Positions 26,442-35,054 of a stretch of DNA of 64,000 nucleotides are shown here, piece after piece. A model generated the notes under the pieces. That model searched no databases, was not told the DNA's origin, and saw only the letters and a program-made list of their open reading frames with translations. The translations under genes were made by a program, and so were the position numbers. Numbering within the stretch: position 1 is the stretch's first letter; the number at the start of each line of letters is the position of its first letter. Source of the DNA: PWQG01 sp040882255 (GTDB lineage Bacteria > Pseudomonadota > Gammaproteobacteria > Pseudomonadales > Pseudohongiellaceae); the NCBI GenBank assembly GCA_040882255.1, contig JBBEBP010000011.1, positions 248,001 through 312,000 of the forward strand, read 5' to 3'.

Positions 26442-26804
26442 TCAATGGTGGGAGTCCTGACTGTTACCCGGCTGCGCCGCCAGGCTGTGCTGGTCGCCAT
26501 CAGAGGCATGGCCATTGGCCTGCTGGTGGTGTGTCGATGCCGACTGCTGGTTCTCATCCCCGGCCGAGTCCGCTCCGGTTGATTCCGCGTTGCCGGAGTC
26601 CTCGACTGGCCGGATATTGGCCGCATGAAGTCCCTTGGGGCCTTCCACCGTGTCGAATGTCACGGCCTGTCCGGCTTTCAGCGTCTTGTAGCCATCCATC
26701 CAGATGGCCGAGTAATGAACGAAAAGATCGGCGCCGCCGCCGTCGGGAAGGATGAAGCCAAATCCCTTGGCGTTATTGAACCACTTCACTTGCCCCGTAC
26801 TCAT
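26442..26804 (-). CDS. cspD: CspD-like cold-shock domain protein with a long low-complexity tail
   Basis: Single-stranded nucleic acid binding protein. Residues 1-68 form the cold-shock domain: MSTGQVKWFNNAKGFGFI (RNP-1 KGFGFI), DLFVHYSAI (RNP-2-like FVHY), and VTFDTVEGPKGLHAANI. The neighbouring clpS-clpA, divergent, is the classical cspD location. Here 120 residues instead of about 90: after residue 68 there is a tail rich in Ser, Gln, His, Asp and Asn (for example QQSASTHHQQANG), likely disordered. AGGGAG precedes the ATG. Tail function unknown. Confidence 0.9.
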   Translation of the reverse strand: MSTGQVKWFNNAKGFGFILPDGGGADLFVHYSAIWMDGYKTLKAGQAVTFDTVEGPKGLHAANIRPVEDSGNAESTGADSAGDENQQSASTHHQQANGHASDGDQHSLAAQPGNSQDSHH

Positions 26805-26887
26805 GCTGATACTCCCTCTTACTTCTTCTTATTCTTGATTGGCTTTACGCTGTCGACGCTCTGTTTCAGACCGTCTGACACATTCTG

Positions 26888-26913
26888 CAACAATTCAAAT
26901 GTTGAAATCAACA
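26888..26913. promoter_or_regulatory. overlapping palindromes in the cspD/clpS gap
   Basis: CAACA-N7-TGTTG (26888-26904) overlaps TGTTGA-AA-TCAACA (26900-26913) in the AT-rich centre of the 295-bp divergent region. Such nested dyads can be an operator or an mRNA leader fold for cspD. No regulator is recognised. The rest of the 295-bp gap holds a weak candidate -10 (TACAAT, 27042-27047) for clpS and no gene I can support. Confidence 0.3.
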
Positions 26914-27099
26914 CGATTATCCAGACCGCCGGCCGGACGGTGGCACATTGTCGGGCCCGGGCTTCGCAGCGGGAAGAAATTTCCTGTTGTCCGGGTATCA
27001 GGAAAAGGAACATCCCTTGCGCACTTTGTCTGGCGGCGGGGTACAATGTGGACAGAACCATTTCATCCGATCCAGGACGTTGGCAGTATAGTGAGAGAG

Positions 27100-27465
27100 A
27101 TGATTGATCGATTTTCCATCATTCGAAGCGCAGGCTCCGGCCCGGGCGAAGAGGAGAGTCCCGGGCAGGACGATTCACTGACCACCGAGGCGGCACGGCC
27201 CAGAACCGCCCGGCCGCCACTGTACAAGGTGGTCTTGCATAACGATGACTACACCCCCATGGACTTCGTGGTGGATGTACTGTGTACATTTTTCACCATG
27301 GATGTCGAGAAGGCGACGCAGATCATGCTGGCCGTGCATACCAGAGGCAAGGCAGTCTGCGGCGTCTACACGCGGGATGTGGCGGAGACCAAGGTTGAAC
27401 AGGTCAATGCCTATTCCCGCAAACACCAGCAGCCGTTGCTGTGCAATGTTGAAATAGAAGGCTGA
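27100..27465 (+). CDS. clpS: ClpA adaptor protein ClpS
   Basis: N-recognin that delivers N-end-rule substrates to ClpAP. ATG 27100 (MIDRFSIIR) is preferred, giving 121 residues; an in-frame GTG at 27091 is an alternative with no better ribosome site. Core: PPLYKVVLHNDDYTPMDFVVDVL (substrate pocket with HNDDYT), KATQIMLAVHTRGKAVCGVYTRDVAETKV. The N-terminal 40 residues are the flexible extension. 57 nt upstream of clpA. The leucyl/phenylalanyl-tRNA transferase gene aat nearby makes the destabilising N-termini that ClpS reads. Confidence 0.94.
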   Translation: MIDRFSIIRSAGSGPGEEESPGQDDSLTTEAARPRTARPPLYKVVLHNDDYTPMDFVVDVLCTFFTMDVEKATQIMLAVHTRGKAVCGVYTRDVAETKVEQVNAYSRKHQQPLLCNVEIEG

Positions 27466-27522
27466 GGGACTGCGGCCGCCTGTCGTTGCCATGTTGCGCT
27501 GAAGTATTGGAGAGCAGAGCCC

Positions 27523-29820
27523 ATGTTGAGTAAAGATCTTGAAATCACCCTGAACGGCGCCTTCGCGGCGGCCCGCCGCAAGCGGCATGAGTTCATGACG
27601 GTGGAGCATCTGCTGCTGGCGTTGCTGGATAACGACACGGCGGCGGATGTCTTGCTCAACTGCGGCCTGGACCTGCACCGGCTGCGGGCCGAGCTGGACG
27701 ACTTCATTGAGCAGACCACGCCATTGATTCCGGAAGAGCAGACCGAACGCGATACCCAGCCCACACTGGGCTTCCAGCGAGTGCTGCAGCGGGCCGTCTT
27801 CCATGTACAGTCCTCGGGCAAGCGTGAGGTCAGCGGGGCCAATGTGCTGGTCGCCATTTTCAGCGAGCAGGAGAGCCACGCGGTGTACCTGCTCGCTCAA
27901 CAGGGCGTGGCCCGTATTGATGTGGTGAACTACATCAGCCACGGGATTTCACGGGTTCACGGTGACGACGATGAGCAGGCCGGAGCGGCGCAGGGATCCG
28001 AGACGGACGGAGAGGGCGGCGAACGCCAGGACAGTGCGCTGGAAACCTACGCCACGAACCTGAACGAGTTGGCCCGCAAGGGCAAGATCGACCCGCTGAT
28101 CGGACGCGAGAAAGAGGTGGTGCGCCTGATCCAGGTGCTGTCCCGCCGCCGCAAGAACAACCCGCTGCTGGTCGGTGAATCGGGTGTCGGCAAGACGGCC
28201 GTCGTCGAAGGGCTGGCGCGGCAGATCGTGGAAGGTCAGGTGCCCGACATCCTGGCGGACAGCGTGATCTACTCACTGGACATGGGAGGATTGTTGGCCG
28301 GCACCAAGTACCGCGGGGACTTTGAAAAACGTTTCAAGGCCTTGATCGGCGAACTACGCAAGCAGCCCGAGTCGATCCTGTTCATTGACGAGATTCACAC
28401 CATCATCGGTGCGGGGGCGGCTTCCGGCGGCGTCATGGATGCTTCCAACCTGCTCAAGCCGATCCTGACCTCGGGCGAGCTGAAGTGCGTAGGCTCCACC
28501 ACTTATCAGGAATATCGCGGCATATTCGAGAAAGATCGTGCATTATCGCGCCGTTTCCAGAAAATTGATGTGGAGGAGCCGGATGTGGAGACCACCTACA
28601 AGATCCTGAAAGGTCTCAAGGCCCGTTTTGAGGAACATCATGCCCTGCGCTACAGCGATAATGCCCTGCGCGTCGCCTCGGAACTGGCCGGCCGCTACAT
28701 CAATGACCGCTTCATGCCCGACAAGGCCATCGATGTGGTGGACGAGGCCGGCGCTTTTCAGCGACTGCAACCGGAGAGCAAACGCAAGAAGCTGATCCAG
28801 GCGGCGGACATGGAGAAGATTGTAGCGGCCATTGCGCGCATCCCGCCCAAGCAGGTCAGCACCTCCGATGTCGAGGCGCTGAAAACCCTGGAGTCCAATC
28901 TGCGCATGGTGGTGTTCGGACAGGACGAAGCCATCGGTCAACTCGGCTCGGCGATAAAGCTGTCGCGGGCCGGGCTGGGGAACCCGGACAAACCGATTGG
29001 CTCCTACCTGTTTTCCGGCCCCACCGGGGTGGGTAAAACCGAGGTGAGCCGGCAGCTGGCGCGGATCATGGGTATCGACCTGCTGCGCTTTGACATGTCT
29101 GAATACATGGAAAGTCATACGGTGTCTCGCCTGATCGGCGCTCCTCCGGGCTACGTCGGTTACGACCAGGGCGGCCTGCTCACCGAGGCGGTGACCAAGA
29201 GCCCGCATTGCGTGCTGCTGCTTGACGAGATCGAGAAGGCGCACCCGGATGTGTTCAATATCCTGTTGCAGGTCATGGATCACGGCACGTTGACCGATAA
29301 CAACGGACGCAAGGCGGATTTCCGCAACGTCATCCTGATCATGACCACCAACGCGGGTGCCACGGAGATGTCAAAACCCTCCATCGGCTTCACCAAACAG
29401 GACAAGAAGCATGATGGTTCGGAAGCCATCCGGCGTACGTTCACACCGGAATTCCGCAACCGGCTGGATGCGACGGTACAGTTCGGTCCGTTGCAGCCGG
29501 ACACCATCCGCACGGTGGTCGACAAGTTCCTGGTCGAGTTGCAGGTGCAGCTGGACAGCAAGAAAGTCACCATCAGCGTGGACGAGGCCGCCCGTGACTG
29601 GTTCGTGGAACACGGGTATAACGAGGCAATGGGGGCAAGACCCATGGCGCGCCTGATCCAGGATCGGCTCAAGAAAGCGCTGGCGGAGGAAATCCTGTTC
29701 GGTCAGCTCAGTGACGGTGGTGATGTGCGCGTTACGCTGAAGGACGATGACATCGCCCTGGAGGTCACGCCGAAGGGGCAGAAGGCCGAGGGGCGCCAGC
29801 TCAGCGAAGCGGACAGCTGA
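27523..29820 (+). CDS. clpA: ATP-dependent Clp protease ATP-binding subunit ClpA
   Basis: AAA+ unfoldase feeding ClpP. 765 residues. Order: ClpN domain (1-145), acidic linker rich in E, G and D (about 148-168), D1 with Walker A GESGVGKT (218-225) and Walker B ILFIDEIH, D2 with Walker A starting at G499 (GPTGVGKT) and Walker B VLLLDEIE. The ClpP-docking loop reads SIGFTKQD (IGF). Starts MLSKDLEITLNGAF, the ClpA rather than ClpB/ClpC type. Ends 12 bp before the convergent infA. Confidence 0.97.
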   Translation: MLSKDLEITLNGAFAAARRKRHEFMTVEHLLLALLDNDTAADVLLNCGLDLHRLRAELDDFIEQTTPLIPEEQTERDTQPTLGFQRVLQRAVFHVQSSGKREVSGANVLVAIFSEQESHAVYLLAQQGVARIDVVNYISHGISRVHGDDDEQAGAAQGSETDGEGGERQDSALETYATNLNELARKGKIDPLIGREKEVVRLIQVLSRRRKNNPLLVGESGVGKTAVVEGLARQIVEGQVPDILADSVIYSLDMGGLLAGTKYRGDFEKRFKALIGELRKQPESILFIDEIHTIIGAGAASGGVMDASNLLKPILTSGELKCVGSTTYQEYRGIFEKDRALSRRFQKIDVEEPDVETTYKILKGLKARFEEHHALRYSDNALRVASELAGRYINDRFMPDKAIDVVDEAGAFQRLQPESKRKKLIQAADMEKIVAAIARIPPKQVSTSDVEALKTLESNLRMVVFGQDEAIGQLGSAIKLSRAGLGNPDKPIGSYLFSGPTGVGKTEVSRQLARIMGIDLLRFDMSEYMESHTVSRLIGAPPGYVGYDQGGLLTEAVTKSPHCVLLLDEIEKAHPDVFNILLQVMDHGTLTDNNGRKADFRNVILIMTTNAGATEMSKPSIGFTKQDKKHDGSEAIRRTFTPEFRNRLDATVQFGPLQPDTIRTVVDKFLVELQVQLDSKKVTISVDEAARDWFVEHGYNEAMGARPMARLIQDRLKKALAEEILFGQLSDGGDVRVTLKDDDIALEVTPKGQKAEGRQLSEADS

Positions 29821-29832
29821 GCCCGCCGGGGG

Positions 29833-30054
29833 TCAGTTGCGGGCGCGGTAGGTGATGCGGCCCTTGGTCAGGTCATAGGGCGTCAGTTCCACCTTGACCT
29901 TGTCGCCGGTCAGGATGCGGATATAGTGTTTGCGCATCTTGCCGGAGATATGGGCGGTCACGACGTGGCCGTTCTCCAGTTTGACACGGAACATGGTGTT
30001 GGGAAGGGTGTCGATGACTTCGCCTTCCATTTCAATCTGGTCTTCCTTCGCCAT
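29833..30054 (-). CDS. infA: translation initiation factor IF-1
   Basis: OB-fold factor binding the 30S A-site. 73 residues: MAKEDQIEMEGEVIDTLPNTMFRV and the conserved LTPYDLTKGRITYR. Sits between clpA (convergent) and aat (same strand upstream, 96-bp gap) as in many gammaproteobacteria. Confidence 0.97.
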   Translation of the reverse strand: MAKEDQIEMEGEVIDTLPNTMFRVKLENGHVVTAHISGKMRKHYIRILTGDKVKVELTPYDLTKGRITYRARN

Positions 30055-30150
30055 TCAGTCACTACCTTTGCTTGTGTGAAATCGTACGGCTTGCAATTGG
30101 CAAGCGCGCATTTTGCCTCAATTCACGCGGTTTGGCAAAGTCTTGCCGTA

Positions 30151-30879
30151 TTATTCGCGTTTCGGGGCTATCAGGCGGGGTATATCGAGTTCGAACCGCC
30201 AGAATCCACGCCGGGTCGGCTGCTCGCGATATTTCCACAGCCAGTGCTTGAATGTGCTGCGCGCCATAGGCCGTGCACCCAGTGTTGCCAGGTGGGAAGT
30301 CGGCATCTGACAGTCGATCAGCTTGAAACCCCAGTCGTCCAGTTGTCTGGCCAGAGCCAGGAAGGCCACTTTGGAGGCATTGTCACGCAGGGCGAACATG
30401 GACTCTCCGAAGAACATGGGACCGATGCTGATCCCGTACAGGCCGCCGCTCAGCCGCCCATCCTGGAAGACTTCCACAGAGTGGGCGTATCCCAGTTCGT
30501 GCAGCCTGACGTAGGCGTCCTGCATCTCTGTTGTGATCCAGGTACCTTCCCGATGTTCCCGCAGGCCGGCACATTGCCGGATCACTTCGGGGAAGGCGCT
30601 ATCCATGGTGATCGTGAAGGGTTGCCGGCGGATGTGGCGGCGCAGGCTGCGGGACAGATGGACGTCCCGTGGCGCCATCACCATGCGGGGGTCCGGTGAC
30701 CACCAGAGGATCGGCCCGCCAGCCTCGTACCACGGGAAAATGCCCTCGTAGTAGGCGGCCACCAGGCGCTCCGGCTCCAGGTCCCCGCCCACCGCCAGCA
30801 GGCCATCCGGTTCGGCCAGTGCCTGCTCGATGGGCGGGAAACGCAGGTCGTGATCGCTGAGCCAGCTGATCGGGTGCAT
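30151..30879 (-). CDS. aat: leucyl/phenylalanyl-tRNA--protein transferase
   Basis: Attaches Leu or Phe to proteins with N-terminal Lys or Arg, marking them for ClpS/ClpAP. 242 residues. Visible: FPPIEQALAEPDGLLAVGGDL, GIFPWYEAGGPILWWSPDPRMV, VEVFQDGRLSGGLYGISIGPMFFGESMF, all signature segments. Lies 35 nt downstream of trxB on the same strand. Confidence 0.96.
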   Translation of the reverse strand: MHPISWLSDHDLRFPPIEQALAEPDGLLAVGGDLEPERLVAAYYEGIFPWYEAGGPILWWSPDPRMVMAPRDVHLSRSLRRHIRRQPFTITMDSAFPEVIRQCAGLREHREGTWITTEMQDAYVRLHELGYAHSVEVFQDGRLSGGLYGISIGPMFFGESMFALRDNASKVAFLALARQLDDWGFKLIDCQMPTSHLATLGARPMARSTFKHWLWKYREQPTRRGFWRFELDIPRLIAPKRE

Positions 30880-30914
30880 GGCCGATACTCGTGAACCTGT
30901 CAGGGAGTGGCGGT

Positions 30915-31862
30915 CTACTGGTCCAGGAACTTCTCGGCATCCAGTGCCGCCATGCAGCCGAAGCCGGCGGAAGTGACTGCCTGGCGGTACACATGGTCGG
31001 CCACATCGCCGGCCGCGAAGACGCCCTCCACGCTGGTCTGCGTGGCATTGCCCTGAATGCCGCTGTGGATTTCCAGCCAGCCACTCTGCATCGTCAGTTG
31101 CCCCTCGAAAATGGAGGTGTTGGGCGTATGCCCGATGGCAATGAACACGCCATCCACGGTGAGTTCCTGTGTTTCACCGGTTTTCGAATGCGCAATACGC
31201 ATGCCGGTGACGCCCATGTCGTCCCCCAGCACCTCGTCCAGCTGATGGTCCCAGATGATGTCGATATTGCCGTTTTTTGCCCGGTCGAACAGCTTGTCCT
31301 GCAGAATCTTTTCGGCCCGCAGACTGTCGCGGCGGTGGACCAGGGTCACGCTGGAGGCGATGTTGGAAAGGTAGAGCGCTTCTTCCACGGCGGTGTTGCC
31401 CCCGCCGATCACCGCCACCGGCTTGTCACGGTAGAAAAACCCGTCGCAGGTGGCGCAGGCACTGACGCCCTTGCCCATGAACGCCTCTTCCGAGGGCAGC
31501 CCCAGGTACCGTGCAGAGGCACCCGTGGCGATGATCAGCGCGTCACAGGTGTAGGTGCCGCTGTCGCCCTTCAGTGTGAACGGACGCTTCGACAGATCGG
31601 TATGGTTAATGTGGTCGAAGATAATACGGGTGTCGAAGCGTTCGGCGTGCTTCTGCATGCGCACCATCAGATCCGGGCCCTGCAGACCCTCGACATCACC
31701 GGGCCAGTTGTCCACGTCGGTGGTGGTGGTCAGCTGCCCGCCCTGTTCCATACCGGTGATGACCACCGGGTCGAGGTTGGCGCGCGCCGCGTAGATGGCG
31801 GCGGTATATCCTGCCGGTCCGGAGCCGAGGATGATGAGTCGGTGATGCTGGGTGTCGCTCAT
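30915..31862 (-). CDS. trxB: thioredoxin-disulfide reductase
   Basis: NADPH-dependent flavoenzyme reducing thioredoxin, which also feeds CysH and MsrA encoded here. ATG 31862 (MSDTQHHRLIILGSGPAGYT) gives 315 residues; the longer open frame upstream is rejected because it lacks the family N-terminus. FAD-binding GSGPAGYTAAIYAARA, redox pair C136/C139 in SACATCDG, NADPH-binding GGGNTAVEEALYL, and the C-terminal FAAGDVADHVYRQAVTSAGFGCMAA are all visible. Confidence 0.96.
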   Translation of the reverse strand: MSDTQHHRLIILGSGPAGYTAAIYAARANLDPVVITGMEQGGQLTTTTDVDNWPGDVEGLQGPDLMVRMQKHAERFDTRIIFDHINHTDLSKRPFTLKGDSGTYTCDALIIATGASARYLGLPSEEAFMGKGVSACATCDGFFYRDKPVAVIGGGNTAVEEALYLSNIASSVTLVHRRDSLRAEKILQDKLFDRAKNGNIDIIWDHQLDEVLGDDMGVTGMRIAHSKTGETQELTVDGVFIAIGHTPNTSIFEGQLTMQSGWLEIHSGIQGNATQTSVEGVFAAGDVADHVYRQAVTSAGFGCMAALDAEKFLDQ

Positions 31863-32029
31863 TGAGTGGCTTTCCTTGTGACTGTATTCCGGGTATGTTT
31901 GTGAAATTTGGCGCAGAATGGTAACACGATTGGGCATTGTCGGCGGTGCCCTTGTTTCACTGCAACCTGAAAACGATTATCATAGCTGACTTTGTGCTAG
32001 AATGCATCCCAAATAACTGATGTAAATGG

Positions 32030-34369
32030 TTGACTGAATTGAAGAATACGACTGGAAAACAGGCGCAGGCCGGAGCGGCGGAAGCCGGATTGTCCCGCCG
32101 CCTGTTGCGCGAGGGAGCGCTGATCGGCTCGGCCCTGCTGGGTCTTTTCCTGCTCATGGCACTGGTGAGTTATTCTCCGGATGATCCCGGCTTCACGACC
32201 ACCGGCGACGGTGGGCGTGTGGATAACATGGTCGGGAATATGGGCGCCTGGCTGGCGGATGTGTTGCTGCATCTGTTCGGCTATTTTGCCTATCTGTTTC
32301 CACTGGCGCTGGGACTCAAACTCGTCAACCTGTTCCGCGACCGCGAGCCTCCTGCCAGTGAATCGCTGATGACGGTCTGGATGCTGAAAATAACCGGCAT
32401 ACTGTTGTTCGCGATCGGGGGTTGCGCGCTGGCCACCCTGCATTTCTCCCTGCCGGATGACGTGACCTGGCCTGCCGGCGGCTACGTCGGTGCCATCATG
32501 GCGGATGCGACCCTGCCTGTCCTGGCACTGCCCGGCAGCACACTGCTGTACCTGGCGGTATTCCTGTTCGGTGTAACCATCACATTCGATATCTCCTGGC
32601 TGCGTACCATTGACAGCGTAGGCTACTGGACGCTGCAGTTATGGGACAATGCGCTGGCCCGGGTCGAGCGCTGGCGCGAGGAGCGCCGTGAGCGGCAGGA
32701 AAGCCGCAAGGTGGTGGAGAAACGCCGACAGAATCTGACCCGGCACGTCGAGAAACAGAAGAAACGCAAGCCGCCGCGCATCGAGCCGACCCTGCCGCCC
32801 ATCCAGCCCAGTGAGCGGGTCCAGAAAGAGAAGCAGGGCAAGCTGTTCGAGCCCTCGGCCAGTGAGGAACTGCCGGCCATCGGCCTGCTCGATGAGCAGA
32901 AGGCCAGCAAGGACAAGGGCTACTCCGCCGAATCCCTGGAGGCCATGTCCCGGCTGCTGGAACTGAAGCTGAAGGACTTCGGCATCGAGGCGGAAGTGAC
33001 TGCGGTCAACCCCGGTCCGGTCATCACCCGCTTTGAGGTCCAGCCGGCGCCCGGCATCAAGGCCAGCCGGATCACGGCCCTGGGCAAGGATCTGGCGCGC
33101 TCCCTGGCGGTGGTCAGCGTGCGTGTCGTGGAAGTGATTCCCGGCAAGACCGTGATCGGCATCGAGATTCCCAATGAGCACCGCGAGATGATCCTGCTGA
33201 GCCAGGTGCTCGCCTCGTCGGAGTTCGATAAATCACAATCGGCGCTCAGCATGGCTCTGGGGCACGACATCGTCGGCAAACCGGTGATCGTGGACCTGGG
33301 CAAAATGCCCCATCTGCTGGTGGCCGGCACCACCGGCTCGGGCAAATCCGTAGGCATCAATGCCATGATCCTCAGCCTGCTGTTCAAATCCTCTCCGGAT
33401 GATGTGCGGATGATCATGATCGATCCGAAGATGCTGGAGCTGTCTGTCTATGATGACATTCCCCATCTGCTGACACCGGTGATTACCGACATGAAGGACG
33501 CCGCCAACGGGCTGCGCTGGTGTGTAGCGGAGATGGAGCGCCGTTATAAACTGATGTCCGCGCTGGGTGTGCGTAACCTGGCGGGTTATAACAAGAAAGT
33601 GCGTGATGCCAGCAAGGCCGGCAAGCCGATCATCGATCCGGTCTGGCAGCCCGACCCGACGCAGCTGCAGGACGATCAGGAAGCGCCGGAGCTGACACCG
33701 TTGCCCAATATCGTGGTGGTGGTGGATGAGCTGGCGGACATGATGATGGTGGTGGGCAAGAAGGTCGAGGAGTTGATCGCGCGGATCGCCCAGAAAGCCC
33801 GCGCTGCCGGTATACACCTGATCCTGGCCACGCAACGCCCCTCAGTGGATGTGCTCACTGGTCTGATCAAGGCCAATATCCCGACGCGCCTGTCGTTCAT
33901 GGTGCAGTCCAAAGTGGACTCCCGGACCATCCTGGGCGAGGGCGGCGCCGAGCAGCTACTGGGACATGGCGACATGCTGTTCCTGCCGCCCGGCGGTGGC
34001 CTGGCGAAACGCGTTCACGGCGCTTTCGTGAGTGACGAGGAAGTTCATCGTGTAGTGGCGGACCTGAAGAAGCGTGGTGCCCCGGAATACATCGAGTCGA
34101 TCACCCAGGGAGTGGAAGAAAAAGAACTCGGAATGAGTCCTGCCTCGATGGAAGAAGGCGGCGATGAAGACGATCCTCTGTATGACGAGGCGGTGGCCTT
34201 CGTGACCGAGTCGCGCAAGGCCTCGATTTCTGCCGTGCAGCGCAAGCTGCGCATCGGTTACAACCGGGCGGCCCGTATGATCGAGGCCATGGAAGCGGCA
34301 GGGGTGGTGTCCGGCATGGGCACTAACGGTTCGCGCGAGGTGCTGGCCCCGGCACCGCCCAGACGTTGA
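32030..34369 (+). CDS. ftsK: DNA translocase FtsK
   Basis: Septal DNA pump for chromosome dimer resolution. 779 residues from the TTG at 32030, which is the first start after an in-frame stop at 32018; no ATG is available nearby and the ribosome site is poor, so the start is uncertain by a few codons (TTG 32039 is the alternative). Four or so membrane segments in residues 25-190, a charged linker rich in R, E and K (about 205-295), motor with Walker A GTTGSGKS (433-440) and Walker B NIVVVVDELADMMMV, and the C-terminal gamma winged-helix (DEAVAFVTESRKASISAVQRKL), which reads KOPS. A TAGAAT at 31998-32003 is a plausible -10. Confidence 0.94.
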   Translation: MTELKNTTGKQAQAGAAEAGLSRRLLREGALIGSALLGLFLLMALVSYSPDDPGFTTTGDGGRVDNMVGNMGAWLADVLLHLFGYFAYLFPLALGLKLVNLFRDREPPASESLMTVWMLKITGILLFAIGGCALATLHFSLPDDVTWPAGGYVGAIMADATLPVLALPGSTLLYLAVFLFGVTITFDISWLRTIDSVGYWTLQLWDNALARVERWREERRERQESRKVVEKRRQNLTRHVEKQKKRKPPRIEPTLPPIQPSERVQKEKQGKLFEPSASEELPAIGLLDEQKASKDKGYSAESLEAMSRLLELKLKDFGIEAEVTAVNPGPVITRFEVQPAPGIKASRITALGKDLARSLAVVSVRVVEVIPGKTVIGIEIPNEHREMILLSQVLASSEFDKSQSALSMALGHDIVGKPVIVDLGKMPHLLVAGTTGSGKSVGINAMILSLLFKSSPDDVRMIMIDPKMLELSVYDDIPHLLTPVITDMKDAANGLRWCVAEMERRYKLMSALGVRNLAGYNKKVRDASKAGKPIIDPVWQPDPTQLQDDQEAPELTPLPNIVVVVDELADMMMVVGKKVEELIARIAQKARAAGIHLILATQRPSVDVLTGLIKANIPTRLSFMVQSKVDSRTILGEGGAEQLLGHGDMLFLPPGGGLAKRVHGAFVSDEEVHRVVADLKKRGAPEYIESITQGVEEKELGMSPASMEEGGDEDDPLYDEAVAFVTESRKASISAVQRKLRIGYNRAARMIEAMEAAGVVSGMGTNGSREVLAPAPPRR

Positions 34370-34379
34370 GGGAGATGAC

Positions 34380-35054
34380 ATGAGCCCTGTTTCCGCCCTG
34401 TTGGCACTGACCCTCTGGTGTCTGTCCGCCAGTCTGACGGCAAGCGCTTCGACGGCGAATGATGCCGGAGAGCTGGAAGCCCTGCTGGCTGATATCGATA
34501 CGATGCGTTCGAAGGTCCGGCAGGTCATCGTCGAAGCGGACGGCGAAGTACTGGAAGAGAGCCGCATCCGGTTTCTGCTCAAGCGTCCCGACGGGTTCTA
34601 CTGGGAGACTGTGGAGCCGTGGCCGGAACTGATCATCACGGACGGCGAGACATTGTGGCACTACCAACCGGACCTGTGGCAGCTGACCATCGACGACTGG
34701 GAGCAGGATGAATCAGAACTGGCGGCCCATCTGCTGAGTGGCCGCTTCGATCGCCTTTCAGAAGACTACACGGTGGAGATTCACCCGGCTTCGACGTCCA
34801 CGCAGCAGAGCTTTGTGCTGGAGCCACTGGATCCGGGCAGCGTGTATGAACAGCTGCAGCTGTACTTCGAGAATGGCCGGCTGGCCTCCATTGACGTGAA
34901 TCAGACCAATGGCCAGCGTACGCAGTGGGAGTTCAATGACGTGGTGGTGAATGAACCGGTCGACGACGCCCGGTTCCGGTTCGAGATGCCGGACGACGTG
35001 GATGAAGAACTGCTGGATGTTCTGGACAATCGCGATGCAGCCGCCAGGCCATGA
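34380..35054 (+). CDS. lolA: outer-membrane lipoprotein carrier protein LolA
   Basis: Periplasmic chaperone shuttling lipoproteins from LolCDE to LolB. 224 residues with a cleavable signal peptide (about 1-22, ALLALTLWCLSASLTASAS). The mature part has LolA-like strands: SRIRFLLKRPDGFYWETVEPWPELIITDGETLWHYQPDLWQ. 10 nt after ftsK, and its stop overlaps the rarA start by 4 nt. Divergence from E. coli LolA is clear but gene context is fully conserved. Confidence 0.9.
   Translation: MSPVSALLALTLWCLSASLTASASTANDAGELEALLADIDTMRSKVRQVIVEADGEVLEESRIRFLLKRPDGFYWETVEPWPELIITDGETLWHYQPDLWQLTIDDWEQDESELAAHLLSGRFDRLSEDYTVEIHPASTSTQQSFVLEPLDPGSVYEQLQLYFENGRLASIDVNQTNGQRTQWEFNDVVVNEPVDDARFRFEMPDDVDEELLDVLDNRDAAARP

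Noticed and set aside
26819..27061. 80-codon minus-strand frame ending 15 bp before cspD (ends NKKK)
   Set aside because: Composition is unlike neighbours, no clear ribosome site, and it lies over the regulatory gap and palindromes; kept as non-coding.
31970..31990. Fur-box-like GATAATC stretch upstream of ftsK
   Set aside because: Only about half of a consensus iron box is present and ftsK is not an expected target.
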